Shown: in pieces, positions 1-7,156 of the stretch
How positions within the stretch are numbered: position 1 is the first letter of the stretch
How the letters are laid out: every line of letters starts with the position of its first letter
Assembly (NCBI GenBank): GCA_016179715.1
Contig: JACPCQ010000057.1
Span: forward strand, 1 to 23,955
Origin: Parcubacteria group bacterium
Lineage (GTDB): Bacteria; Patescibacteriota; Minisyncoccia; JACPCQ01
Length of the DNA: 23,955 nt
Direction: 5' to 3'
The notes under the pieces: generated by a model
Told to the model about the DNA's origin: nothing
Database searches by the model: none
The model's input: only the letters and a program-made list of their open reading frames with translations
Translations under genes and position numbers: made by a program

Positions 1-246
1 GCGGTTAAGCGTTTTTGCAAATTCCCGCGCGCCTGCGGTTGCGTCGGTTGGACTGCCGTCCAGATTAAGCGGCAAGCCAACGATAATTTTTTTTACCTCA
101 CGCTCCCGGACAAGGTGTTTTATGCGGTCTATCGCCGCGCCGTCGTGTTCCAACACCTCAAGTGGAAACGCCATTGTTCCCTCCCGGTCGGAGAGCGCAA
201 CACCGATGCGCTTTGTTCCATAATCAATGCCCATGAGGACTGCCAT
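1..246 (-). CDS. ruvX: RuvX/YqgF family Holliday junction resolvase-like protein, N-terminal part
   Basis: This is the first 82 codons of a gene that runs off the left edge, so the C-terminal half is missing. The protein begins MAVLMGIDYGTKRIGVALSD, the hallmark RNase H-like first strand with the catalytic Asp (GIDYG) of the YqgF/RuvX family. It continues with KKIIVGLPLNLDG, the second conserved strand (VGLP). Family members act on Holliday junctions or in 16S rRNA 5'-end maturation. The start could be 246 or the ATG at 234 (MGIDYG); neither has a clear SD. A putative promoter lies at 314-342, and the upstream operon ends at the terminator at 395-433, so ruvX is probably transcribed on its own. 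Confidence 0.9.
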   Translation of the reverse strand, partial: MAVLMGIDYGTKRIGVALSDREGTMAFPLEVLEHDGAAIDRIKHLVREREVKKIIVGLPLNLDGSPTDATAGAREFAKTLNR

Positions 247-313
247 ATATTTGCCATGAAAGCGTATTCCAAAGAAAAAAGCAAACAGATTGAGCAAATA
301 ATAACCAATAACA

Positions 314-342
314 CATATAAAATTTTCAATTTTCAATGACAA
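314..342 (-). promoter_or_regulatory. Putative promoter of ruvX
   Basis: On the minus strand TTGTCA (337-342) and TATATG (314-319) are separated by 17 nt. They lie about 70 nt upstream of ruvX and just past the terminator of the preceding gene. The boxes overlap an AT-rich repeated tract, so the match could be partly fortuitous. Confidence 0.4.
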
Positions 343-376
343 ATGTTCAATGAATTTTCAATGTTCAATGTTCAAA
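325..376. repeat. AT-rich short tandem/degenerate repeat (TTCAATG units)
   Basis: The tract contains several near-copies of TTCAATG and TTTTCAATG in a row, with no ORF that looks like protein. Such low-complexity spacers are common between genes in parcubacterial genomes (recollection, not checked). It fills the space between the ruvX promoter and the preceding terminator. Confidence 0.6.
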
Positions 377-394
377 CACAGCCATCGGCGTGTC

Positions 395-433
395 AAAGAA
401 AAAGAGGGGCCTCGCACAGTGCGAAAACCCCTC
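395..433 (-). terminator. Rho-independent terminator after the secreted unknown gene
   Basis: On the minus strand GAGGGG (428-433) pairs with CCCCTC (404-409) around an inner CGCAC/GTGCG stem. A T-rich run (TTTTTCTTT, 395-403) follows immediately. It lies 25 nt past the stop of the gene at 458-955 and probably ends the map-side transcription unit. Confidence 0.85.
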
Positions 434-457
434 AAGCTTCCCAGAATCTCCCGCCCG

Positions 458-955
458 CTATGGGCAGAAGGTCTGGGAGAATTCCCGTGTCTTCTGCTCC
501 ACGCGGCAGGTCGGCGCCGGAGGCTGGGACGGCTGCCAGTCCCCCGCCGCCAGCGCCTGCGAGCGCAAGTGCGCTTCTTGCTCCTGACGCCGAGCGCGGA
601 GCAAGAACTCGCGTTCGGCATTGCGGTCGACGAGACTGAAAATCCCGCCAACCACGTCGTTAGTCATCTGCGGAACGTAGGTCTCGATGGAGACCTCGTG
701 CCGCAGCTTCTTGAAGTCCCGCATTGTCTGCGAGACTGTCCCCGCCGAGCACGGGACCACGCCAGCCCCGCGCACCCCAGAACCGTTGTAGTTCCGGTTC
801 GCGCGGAAGCCAGCGTAATTAAACCCAGCGCTGGAGGAGCAGTTGTACCGCTCCTCGCCGAAGGCCGCGCCAGCAGCCACGACGAGGAGATAGAACACAG
901 CCAAGATTGTCAACGCGATCAGTAACCCGTAGTTTCTTCCCTGCTTCTGCTTCAT
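458..955 (-). CDS. Secreted or membrane-anchored protein of unknown function
   Basis: A 165-residue protein I do not recognise. Residues about 10-32 (LLIALTILAVFYLLVVAAG) form one hydrophobic segment after a basic start (MKQKQGRNY), fitting a signal anchor or signal peptide. The rest is polar, with several Cys residues, an Arg/Glu/Gln-rich stretch near 110-130 and a Pro-rich patch before the C terminus. The start at 955 is supported by a strong SD (AAGGAGG, 964-970, 8-nt spacer), unlike the ribosomal genes upstream. It has its own consensus promoter (1150-1178), a 187-nt leader containing a 23-bp helix, and its own terminator. An exported cysteine-containing protein is all that can be inferred. 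Confidence 0.75.
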   Translation of the reverse strand: MKQKQGRNYGLLIALTILAVFYLLVVAAGAAFGEERYNCSSSAGFNYAGFRANRNYNGSGVRGAGVVPCSAGTVSQTMRDFKKLRHEVSIETYVPQMTNDVVGGIFSLVDRNAEREFLLRARRQEQEAHLRSQALAAGDWQPSQPPAPTCRVEQKTREFSQTFCP

Positions 956-963
956 TTCCTATT

Positions 964-970
964 CCTCCTT
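964..970 (-). promoter_or_regulatory. Strong Shine-Dalgarno site of the secreted unknown gene
   Basis: AAGGAGG on the minus strand, 8 nt before the ATG at 953-955. It fixes the start codon and stands out because nearly all ribosomal protein genes here have no SD. Confidence 0.8.
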
Positions 971-1015
971 CAGAGTGTCACCGCCAAGCGTTGACAGGCT
1001 TGTTACCACCTCTTT

Positions 1016-1117
1016 TTCACCCCAACCATTTTTACTGCTCACTTTTTTTCTTAGGCCGTTTTGGCCGGACAGAAATTCTCTTTATCAACTTAATGCAGTA
1101 AAAATGGCTGGGGTGAA
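1016..1117 (-). repeat. Long inverted repeat in the 5' leader (23-bp helix)
   Basis: Arms at 1016-1038 and 1095-1117 are complementary over 23 nt with a single DNA mismatch. On the minus-strand transcript that position is a G·U pair, so the RNA helix is continuous. The 56-nt loop holds a small GGCC/GGCC hairpin. The helix is followed by an A-rich run rather than U residues, so it does not look like a terminator. It lies between the promoter at 1150-1178 and the SD at 964-970. It may be a cis-regulatory or stabilising leader structure, or a small mobile remnant. Confidence 0.75.
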
Positions 1118-1149
1118 GGTAATTTTCAACAGTACTTATTTCTGCTTAC

Positions 1150-1178
1150 ATTATATCAAATAACTATACAAAAGTCAA
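1150..1178 (-). promoter_or_regulatory. Consensus sigma-70 promoter
   Basis: On the minus strand TTGACT (1173-1178), 17 nt, then TATAAT (1150-1155), a near-perfect housekeeping promoter. The -35 box lies inside the last codons of map. Transcription would start near 1143 and produce the structured leader of the gene at 458-955. Confidence 0.8.
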
Positions 1179-1928
1179 TATCTCTGCTCCATCCTTCAAA
1201 ACCGCCAATGTATGCTCAAAATGTGCCGTATTTTGGCCGTTTTTTGTCTTCCATGTCCAGCCGTCCGCATCAAGCGCAATATCGGGCGAGCCGATAGACG
1301 CCATCGGCTCAAGCGCAATAATCATTCCCTCTTTTAGCCGCATGCCTGTGCCGATGGTCCCCCAATTGGGAATTTCGGGCTCCTCATGCACCGCATACCC
1401 CACGCCGTGCCCGACAAGTTCGCGTATGACGCCAAACCCGTGCTTCTCCAGATACTGCTGAATCGCGTGTCCGATGTCGCCCAACGCCGCGCCCTCGCGC
1501 ACCCGCGCAATTCCCGCATCCAGCGACTCTCTAGTCGCCCAAAGAAGCTCGCGCGTTCGCTTTTCTATATTCCCCGCCGGAACGGTTACCGCGGTGTCGG
1601 TGTAAAGTCCTTTCCAGACCATTCCGATGTCAAGCCCGATAATATCTCCGTCTTTGAGGACGTAATCGGTCGGGATGCCGTGTACCAGCGCGTCGTTAAC
1701 CGAGGTGCAGAGCGCGGCAGGGTACGGAATCTTTCCGCGCCCTTTATATCCTTTAAACGACGGCTTGCCGCCCGCTTTGCGTATCAATTGCTCGGCAAGC
1801 GCGTCCAGTTCGCGGGTGCGAACGCCCGGAGCCACGGCGCCGGCAACGCGCTGCAGTATGCCGGCAAGGCGCCGCCCGCCTTCGCGCAATAACGCAATCT
1901 CTTCGGGAGTTTTGACAAACCGCGCCAT
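1164..1928 (-). CDS. map: Methionine aminopeptidase, type I
   Basis: Removes the initiator Met from nascent proteins. The 254-residue protein has the full set of metal ligands: two Asp in the LDIG...YTDTA region, His in GHGVGYAVHEEP, and Glu in ALEPMAS and in AHFEHTLAV. Length is normal for the short type I enzyme. I chose ATG 1928 (MARFVKTPEEI); an upstream in-frame start at 1955 would overlap adk and adds residues not typical of the family. The gene starts 4 nt after the adk stop, so the two are cotranscribed. The secY-adk-map order is the classic end of the spc operon. Confidence 0.95.
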   Translation of the reverse strand: MARFVKTPEEIALLREGGRRLAGILQRVAGAVAPGVRTRELDALAEQLIRKAGGKPSFKGYKGRGKIPYPAALCTSVNDALVHGIPTDYVLKDGDIIGLDIGMVWKGLYTDTAVTVPAGNIEKRTRELLWATRESLDAGIARVREGAALGDIGHAIQQYLEKHGFGVIRELVGHGVGYAVHEEPEIPNWGTIGTGMRLKEGMIIALEPMASIGSPDIALDADGWTWKTKNGQNTAHFEHTLAVLKDGAEILTFV

Positions 1929-1932
1929 AATA

Positions 1933-2508
1933 TTACAGCCCCAGCGCGCGCACAATATCTTTGTGGACGGCCTCTACAGACTGCTCGCCGTTTATTTCAA
2001 TCAAACGTTTTTTGTCTTTGTAGTATTCCAAAACCGGAACGACATCTTTTTCAAAATATGCCAAACGGTTTTCGATTGTTCCCTCGTCGTCATCACCGCG
2101 GCCACGATCCAACAAGCGCTGTTTTGCTTCCGCTCTCCCCACCGCAACATAGATGCCGCTTGCGCCGTGACGTCCGAAATCCGGAAGGATGCGGTCAAGA
2201 AGTTCTGCCTCTTCCAGCCGTCGCGGCGCGCCATCCATAATCAGGTGTTTCTCCGGCGTGAGTCGTAAAAAAATTTCCCGCTCCCATAAAAAACTCGCGA
2301 GCCAGCCGGGAGGCAGTCCTCCCTCCTCCAAAATGTTCCGCACCAAATGGCCAATCGGCGTCTCCTCTTTTGCAAGCGCGCGAAACAACGCTCCGGTTTC
2401 AATACGTAGCGCCGGGGTCAAAAAATTTTCAAGAAGTTCTGCCTGCGTTCCCTTTCCGCTGCCCGAACGCCCGATGAATGCGACATTTCGCGGTTGCCGT
2501 TTTTTCAT
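1933..2508 (-). CDS. adk: Adenylate kinase
   Basis: Catalyses ATP + AMP to 2 ADP in the cytoplasm. The 191-residue protein begins with the P-loop GRSGSGKGTQ (residues 13-22), followed by an AMP-binding part (RIETGALFRAL). MDGAPRR takes the place of the usual DGFPR motif. The LID is the short form without a zinc-binding insert (DRGRGDDDEGTIENRLAYF). The ATG at 2508 is the only good start. It lies 45 bp after secY and 4 nt before map. Gly-to-Ala in the DGFPR position is a mild departure from the consensus. Confidence 0.95.
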   Translation of the reverse strand: MKKRQPRNVAFIGRSGSGKGTQAELLENFLTPALRIETGALFRALAKEETPIGHLVRNILEEGGLPPGWLASFLWEREIFLRLTPEKHLIMDGAPRRLEEAELLDRILPDFGRHGASGIYVAVGRAEAKQRLLDRGRGDDDEGTIENRLAYFEKDVVPVLEYYKDKKRLIEINGEQSVEAVHKDIVRALGL

Positions 2509-2553
2509 AAGATATATCCGTTATAACACGAGAAAGATTGCAGACGCTAGCCC

Positions 2554-3819
2554 TTACTCGTACTCGCGCATGACGATTTGAGATTCCAATTGTTTGACCG
2601 TCTCCAGCACAACCGACACGACAATAAGCAGTCCCGTACCGCCTATTGCAAGCGTGGAAAGGCCCGTAGCGCTTTGCATGACCAGCGGCAGTACCGCAAC
2701 CACACCGAGAAAAAGCGCGCCGACAAGCGTAATGCGGCCGGTGATACGCGAGAGAAACTGCGCGGTGGGACGTCCCGGACGCACTCCGGGAACAAACGCG
2801 CCGGATTTTTGGAGATTCCCAGAGATGGCATCGGGGTCAAACGTTACTGCGGTATAAAAATACGTGAATGCAAAGACAAGCACAAAATAGAAAATTCCGT
2901 AAATCCAGGGGCTTCCCAAAAAAGCAAGCAGCGCCGAAGAAAGCGTGCTGATAAAAGGAAGGTTCACGTTGGAAAGCACGCTCACAATCATCTGCGGAAA
3001 AAGCAGAATAGAGAGCGCAAAAATGATGGGAATGACACCCGCCTGGTTTACGCGAAGCGGAAGATACGTGGAAGCGCCGCCATACATACGCATGCCGCGT
3101 ACGCGCTTTGCATACGACACAGGTATGGGACGCTCTCCCTCCGTTATGATCACAACCCCCGCGATAATAAGCAGGGCCGCAACAAGAAATGCGAGCAGGA
3201 TGGGAAGCTGGGATGCATCAAACGCAAACGCGGTCTGGCGCAGCGCGCTCGGAATGCCCGCAACAATACCCGCAAAAATTAAGAGCGAAACTCCGTTGCC
3301 GATGCCAAATTCGGAGATGAGCTCGCCAACCCACATCAGCGCGACAGAGCCGGCAACCACAACCAGAATATTCATAAGCCGACCGGAGAGCGTCAGGTGC
3401 GTGAGAATGCCCTGGCGCTCAAGGAGCAGCAACAATCCAAAGCCCTGCATGAACGCAAGCGGCACCGTAAGCAGACGCGAGTATTGATTGAAGCGCTGGC
3501 GTCCTGCCTCTCCCTCTTCCTGATACATTTCCTTGAGTGCGGGGATAATCATGGTTAAGAGCTGCATGATGATAGAGGCGGTAATGTACGGGCCGACTCC
3601 CAACATGACGATAGACAAATTATCAAGCGCTCCTCCGGTAAAAATATTTAACAGCCCGAACAGCTGGTTTCCGGCAAAAAATTGCCGGAGCTGTACCGGG
3701 TCCACTCCGGGAATCGGAATCACCGCGCCCAAGCGAAACAGTACGAGCACGCCCAGCACAAACAGTATCCGTTTTCGCAGTGACCGATCTTTCAATATAA
3801 CGCGAAGTTGCTGCCACAT
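2554..3819 (-). CDS. secY: Preprotein translocase subunit SecY
   Basis: Central channel of the Sec export and insertion machinery in the cytoplasmic membrane. The 421-residue protein starts with RSLRKRILFVLGVLVLFRLG, the cytoplasmic N terminus and TM1. It goes on to IPIPGVD and the plug-region FTGGALDNLSIVMLGVGPYITASI. Ten hydrophobic segments can be traced, with the conserved SYAKRVRG-type loop (cytoplasmic loop 5 region, PVSYAKRV) and a C-terminal tail ending VMREYE. Length is normal. It starts 1 nt after the rplO stop, so the two are tightly coupled. Confidence 0.96.
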   Translation of the reverse strand: MWQQLRVILKDRSLRKRILFVLGVLVLFRLGAVIPIPGVDPVQLRQFFAGNQLFGLLNIFTGGALDNLSIVMLGVGPYITASIIMQLLTMIIPALKEMYQEEGEAGRQRFNQYSRLLTVPLAFMQGFGLLLLLERQGILTHLTLSGRLMNILVVVAGSVALMWVGELISEFGIGNGVSLLIFAGIVAGIPSALRQTAFAFDASQLPILLAFLVAALLIIAGVVIITEGERPIPVSYAKRVRGMRMYGGASTYLPLRVNQAGVIPIIFALSILLFPQMIVSVLSNVNLPFISTLSSALLAFLGSPWIYGIFYFVLVFAFTYFYTAVTFDPDAISGNLQKSGAFVPGVRPGRPTAQFLSRITGRITLVGALFLGVVAVLPLVMQSATGLSTLAIGGTGLLIVVSVVLETVKQLESQIVMREYE

Positions 3820-3820
3820 A

Positions 3821-4240
3821 TTATTTGACTTTCCCTCCTGCGGCGGTAATTTTCTGCGCAGCCGATTGGGATACGGCCAGTCCTTCCACGACGAGTTTTT
3901 TTGATAAGAGACCGGAACCGAGAATTTTTATCTGCTCGGGTCTGCGAACCCGCACGCCTTTTTCACGAAGCGTATCCCCGGTAACGCGCGCGCCGGAAGC
4001 AAACAAACGCTCCAGTAAACCAACGTTTACCGCGCGTACCGGTTGCGGCGGAACAAGCGTCCGATACCCCCGCTTTTTAGGAAATTTTTTAATAACATCC
4101 CGCAGTGCGGGGCGAATGCGATGTCCGGCACGAGCTTTTTGTCCCTTCTGGCCTCTTCCGGAATATGTGCCGCGTTTTCCTCCCCGTCCAACGCGTTTTC
4201 TGGATTTATGCTGCCCAGTAAGCATGTGTAAATAGGTCAT
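3821..4240 (-). CDS. rplO: 50S ribosomal protein L15 (uL15)
   Basis: 139 residues. The N-terminal part is Gly/Arg-rich and matches the family (RKRVGRGGKRGTYSGRGQKG), followed by a C-terminal globular part with ITAAGGKVK at the end. Start 4240 (MTYLHML) aligns with the usual MxLHxL beginning; ATG 4225 is less likely. It follows rpsE after only 12 nt, leaving no room for rpmD (uL30), which normally sits between S5 and L15. Confidence 0.95.
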   Translation of the reverse strand: MTYLHMLTGQHKSRKRVGRGGKRGTYSGRGQKGQKARAGHRIRPALRDVIKKFPKKRGYRTLVPPQPVRAVNVGLLERLFASGARVTGDTLREKGVRVRRPEQIKILGSGLLSKKLVVEGLAVSQSAAQKITAAGGKVK

Positions 4241-4252
4241 ATGATATCGGAA

Positions 4253-4843
4253 TTACGCCGCGCCGTTCGCTTCCTTGGATTGCTCTGTCAGACGCTCCCT
4301 GTGCGCGGTATTATTTTTTTTCTTCTTCCCTCCCGCTGGCACAGAGTGCGCTTGTTCAATTCTTAACATCTGCATGAACGCAAGCGCCTTGAGCATGGCC
4401 TGCGCGTTGTTAAGCTTGTTTTTTGAGCGCGAAATAATCTTTGCGCTCGCATTCCGCACGCCCCCGAGCTCCAAAACCGTGCGCGCGGGACCGCCGGCGG
4501 CAAGGCCGCGCCCCTCTGCTGCCGGTTTAATGATAACTTTCGCCGGACCATATTTTACGGAAATCTCCACGGGAACGGACCCTTCCGGCGTAAGCGGAAA
4601 TTTTACCATACGTTTCCGCGCCTGTCGAAAAGCTTTTTCAATTGCAAGAGCGGTATCGGCCGCCTTCCCGATGCCCAGTCCAACCTCCCCCTTGCGATTC
4701 CCGGCAACAAGCGCGACGCGGAAGCTGAATCGCCGTCCGCCCGCAACTACTCGCGCCACCCTCCGAATATCAATGATTTTCTGCTCAACATCCGAAGCGG
4801 GACGTTGTCCTTGAGATCTCCTTCTTGTACGTTGTACGGCCAT
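4253..4843 (-). CDS. rpsE: 30S ribosomal protein S5 (uS5)
   Basis: 196 residues with the N-terminal double-stranded-RNA-binding-like S5 domain (IDIRRVARVVAGGRRFSFR, VGLGIGKAAD) and the C-terminal S5 fold (GPARTVLELGGVRNASAKIISRSKN split over 120-145). The last ~30 residues are a Lys/Asn-rich extension (KKKKNNTAHRERL) beyond the usual end. S5 sits at the mRNA entry region and influences accuracy. The start at 4843 lacks an SD. It lies 23 nt after rplR. Confidence 0.95.
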   Translation of the reverse strand: MAVQRTRRRSQGQRPASDVEQKIIDIRRVARVVAGGRRFSFRVALVAGNRKGEVGLGIGKAADTALAIEKAFRQARKRMVKFPLTPEGSVPVEISVKYGPAKVIIKPAAEGRGLAAGGPARTVLELGGVRNASAKIISRSKNKLNNAQAMLKALAFMQMLRIEQAHSVPAGGKKKKNNTAHRERLTEQSKEANGAA

Positions 4844-4866
4844 GGTATGCTGTTTTATTCCTTATC

Positions 4867-5226
4867 TTATATAGTAATTCCGCTCTGGCGGAGGCCCTCC
4901 GCAAGCGCTTTCACGCGGCCATGGTACGCGTATCCGCCGCGGTCAAATACTGCCGTTATCATGCGGAATTCCTGCATCCGTTTTCCCAGCTTCTCTCCCG
5001 CTGTTTTTGCCCGCTCCGTCTTGTTTTTTCCGCTCACGGCGGCATCAGAAACCGCAAGCAACGTCATGCCGCGCTCGTCATCAATCAGTTGCGCGTAACA
5101 ATATTTATTTGAACGGAAAACCGCAACACGCGGACGCGCGGCTGTTCCGGATATTTTTGCACGTACTCTATGATGTCTTCGTTTCCTCAGAGATAAGGTG
5201 GTGGTTTTTTTCATGGCCATTGTCAT
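4867..5226 (-). CDS. rplR: 50S ribosomal protein L18 (uL18)
   Basis: About 119 residues. It has the 5S-rRNA-binding family pattern: a basic start (LRKRRHHRVRAKISGTAARPRVAVFRSNK, in two parts), then YAQLIDDERGMTLLAVS and the terminal VFDRGGYAYHGRVKALAEGLRQ. Several in-frame starts are possible: TTG 5229, ATG 5226, ATG 5220 and ATG 5214. I chose the first ATG, but MKKTTT at 5214 is equally plausible. It lies 14 nt after rplF. Confidence 0.93.
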   Translation of the reverse strand: MTMAMKKTTTLSLRKRRHHRVRAKISGTAARPRVAVFRSNKYCYAQLIDDERGMTLLAVSDAAVSGKNKTERAKTAGEKLGKRMQEFRMITAVFDRGGYAYHGRVKALAEGLRQSGITI

Positions 5227-5240
5227 CAAATCTTTTTATA

Positions 5241-5780
5241 TTACGCGGTGCTTGCTTTCTTCCCGGCTTTCCTGCGCACAACCTCGTCGTGATAATGAAT
5301 ACCTTTTCCTTTATACGGTTCCGGTTTTTTATGCGCGCGGATGGTGGCGGCAACCTGCCCGACGCGCTCTTTGTCGGCTCCGGAAACAATGATTCGGTTT
5401 TTTTCTACCTCAAACGCAATGCCTTCGGTCGGCTCTATGACCACCGGGTGAGAAAACCCAAGCGCAAGAACAAGTTTTTCTCCCTCACGCGTTGCGCGAT
5501 ACCCCACTCCCTCAATAAGCAATGTTTTACGAAACCCCACCGTAACTCCTTTAATCATATTGCGCAGATGCGCGGCGTACGTGCCGCGCAGCGCTTTTTC
5601 AGTGCGCGATGGACATGCGGGAGATAACGTGATTTCCTGCTCTCCAACATGGATAGCAACGTCGTTGCGGAAGAATCGCTCCAATTCCCCCTTCGGGCCG
5701 CGCACGCGCATCGTGCCGTCCTCTGTCTGGACGGTTACTCCTTCCGGTATTGCTATTGGGCTGTCTCCTATAAACGGCAT
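5241..5780 (-). CDS. rplF: 50S ribosomal protein L6 (uL6)
   Basis: 179 residues, normal length. It starts MPFIGDSPIAIPEGV (family form SRIGxxPIxIPxGV), contains two L6 alpha-beta repeats, and ends with the signature region PEPYKGKGIHYHDEVVRRKAG. It binds 23S rRNA near the sarcin-ricin loop. No SD is seen; the 126-bp leader between rpsH and this gene is AT-rich. Confidence 0.95.
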   Translation of the reverse strand: MPFIGDSPIAIPEGVTVQTEDGTMRVRGPKGELERFFRNDVAIHVGEQEITLSPACPSRTEKALRGTYAAHLRNMIKGVTVGFRKTLLIEGVGYRATREGEKLVLALGFSHPVVIEPTEGIAFEVEKNRIIVSGADKERVGQVAATIRAHKKPEPYKGKGIHYHDEVVRRKAGKKASTA

Positions 5781-5906
5781 GGTGCGAATTAAAAATTTAT
5801 AAATAAAAACATAAAATTATGCTGCAGAAAAATTTTCTCTAAAAAATCTCCGAATTTTCCCGTTTTACGCTTTGCATTTTACATTTTGCATTTGACCGCA
5901 GAGAAT
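5781..5906. repeat. AT-rich spacer with GCATTTTACATTTT repeats
   Basis: The 126-bp space between rpsH and rplF, one of the longest in the spc part. It holds tandem near-copies of TTTGCATTTTACATT (about 5868-5891) and A/T runs. No gene, SD or clear hairpin was seen. Confidence 0.5.
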
Positions 5907-6296
5907 TTACCACACTTCGCACAGCACCTCTCCGCCCACATGTTCTTTTCTCGCCGATATCCCGGTCAGCACCCCTTTTGGTGTAGATAAAATTGCCGTA
6001 CCCAGCCCCTGCCGCACCTGCCTCATCTCCTTCACACCCCGGTATACCCGACGAGAGGACTTTGAAATACGGCGCAGACCGTGAATGCGCGGAGCTCCAT
6101 TCTCTTGGTATGCAAGAGTTATCTCAATGCTTTTTCGCGTCTTTCTTCCCTTTCGAAGCGCGTGCGTAACAAATCCTTCTTGCTGCAATAACTTTGCGAT
6201 TTCCATTTTGATACGCGAATAGGGAACAAGCGCCGTTTCCTTACGGACGGCCTGTGCGTTGCGAATGCGTATCAACATGTCAGCAATAGGATCCAC
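5907..6296 (-). CDS. rpsH: 30S ribosomal protein S8 (uS8)
   Basis: 129 residues starting at a GTG (6294-6296): MDPIADMLIRIRNAQAVRKE, the family N terminus. The C-terminal motif LSTPKGVLTGISARKEHVGG (with STPKGV) is the rRNA-binding signature. Length is normal. In E. coli S8 is the repressor of the spc operon; no comparable target was identified here. No SD. Confidence 0.95.
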   Translation of the reverse strand: MDPIADMLIRIRNAQAVRKETALVPYSRIKMEIAKLLQQEGFVTHALRKGRKTRKSIEITLAYQENGAPRIHGLRRISKSSRRVYRGVKEMRQVRQGLGTAILSTPKGVLTGISARKEHVGGEVLCEVW

Positions 6297-6363
6297 GTTT
6301 CAAATTAAAAATTTAAAGATAAAGATGAAAAATCGCCGTAGAATACGAAGTGCGTTTTGCGAC

Positions 6364-6549
6364 CTACCAGCTGGACTTCCTGATGCCCGGAAGCTCGCCT
6401 TCATTTGCGAGCTCGCGGAAACAGATGCGGCAGAGATGAAAGTCCCTCATATAGCCGCGCTTGCGGCCGCACCGAAAGCAGCGCCGCACTATACGTGAGG
6501 AAAACTTCGGTGGTTTGTCCGCTCGCGCGATGACAGATTTTTTCGCCAT
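6364..6549 (-). CDS. rpsN: 30S ribosomal protein S14, zinc-binding short form (uS14)
   Basis: 61 residues. It has the short type Z form with four cysteines as CFRCGRKRG...HLCRIC. The C terminus LPGIRKSSW matches the family end. It is the usual S14 form in many Gram-positives and CPR. It lies between rplE (45 bp before) and rpsH (67 bp after). Confidence 0.96.
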   Translation of the reverse strand: MAKKSVIARADKPPKFSSRIVRRCFRCGRKRGYMRDFHLCRICFRELANEGELPGIRKSSW

Positions 6550-6594
6550 ATTACAACGACATATTGCGGCTACAGTGCAAACTCCCTTATTCCA

Positions 6595-7149
6595 TTACGA
6601 CTCCTTGCGGAAAGGAAATCCCAATAAACGAAAAAGTGTAAGCGCCTCCTCCCGTGAGCGGGCACTTGTGACCACGGTTACCTGCAGTCCGAATATCATT
6701 CGCGTGTCCCTTCCGATCATTTCCGGAAAAACCGTGTGGTCACGAAATCCGAGATTGAGATTCCCGTACTCGTCTACCGCACTTGTCCGTATGCCGCGAA
6801 AGTCCCGCATGCGCGGAATCGCCGCTTGCACCATGCGCCGCAGAAAGTCTTCTCTGCGACGACCGCGCAACGTCGCGCGAAAGCCAATGGTTTCTCCCTT
6901 GCGTATTTTAAACGACGCGATGGGCTTGTGCGCCGGAGCCGGGGCAAGTTTTTGTCCCGCAATTAATGCGAGCTCCGCCGCAATCGTTTCTTTTTCTTTT
7001 TCCCCAAGCCGTCCCACTCCGGTGTTGATGACGACCTTCTTGATACGCGGAACCATAAGCGCATTACGGTATCCCAGCTGCTTGCAAAGTTCCGGAATGA
7101 CATCTTGTTGTCGTACTTGTTTCATGTTTATTGCCATCTCTATTGCCAT
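6595..7149 (-). CDS. rplE: 50S ribosomal protein L5 (uL5)
   Basis: 184 residues. The first family block is NALMVPRIKKVVINTGVG; the middle block has GLRG replaced by TLRGRRREDFLRRMVQAAIPRMRDFRG (pieces 95-120); then YGNLNLGFRDHTVFPEM follows. It binds 5S rRNA and contacts P-site tRNA. Three in-frame starts exist (7149, 7137, 7125); the first two come from an imperfect 12-nt tandem repeat, ATGGCAATAGAG/ATGGCAATAAAC. The family usually begins close to MKQVRQQ, so 7125 or 7137 may be the real start. AAGGAA lies right against the 7149 ATG. Confidence 0.95.
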   Translation of the reverse strand: MAIEMAINMKQVRQQDVIPELCKQLGYRNALMVPRIKKVVINTGVGRLGEKEKETIAAELALIAGQKLAPAPAHKPIASFKIRKGETIGFRATLRGRRREDFLRRMVQAAIPRMRDFRGIRTSAVDEYGNLNLGFRDHTVFPEMIGRDTRMIFGLQVTVVTSARSREEALTLFRLLGFPFRKES

Positions 7150-7156
7150 TTTCCTT

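Noticed and set aside
350..925. Long open frame on the plus strand opposite the secreted protein gene
   Set aside because: Arg/Pro-rich translation typical of a shadow frame; the minus frame has promoter, SD, signal segment and terminator.
1016..1117. Leader inverted repeat as a Rho-independent terminator
   Set aside because: Loop of 56 nt and A-rich rather than T-rich sequence after the stem on the transcribed strand.
2578..3282. Long plus-strand frame of 234 codons
   Set aside because: Antisense to secY; composition is Lys/Arg/Asn-rich noise and secY is unmistakable.
4275..4814. Plus-strand 179-codon frame
   Set aside because: Shadow of rpsE.
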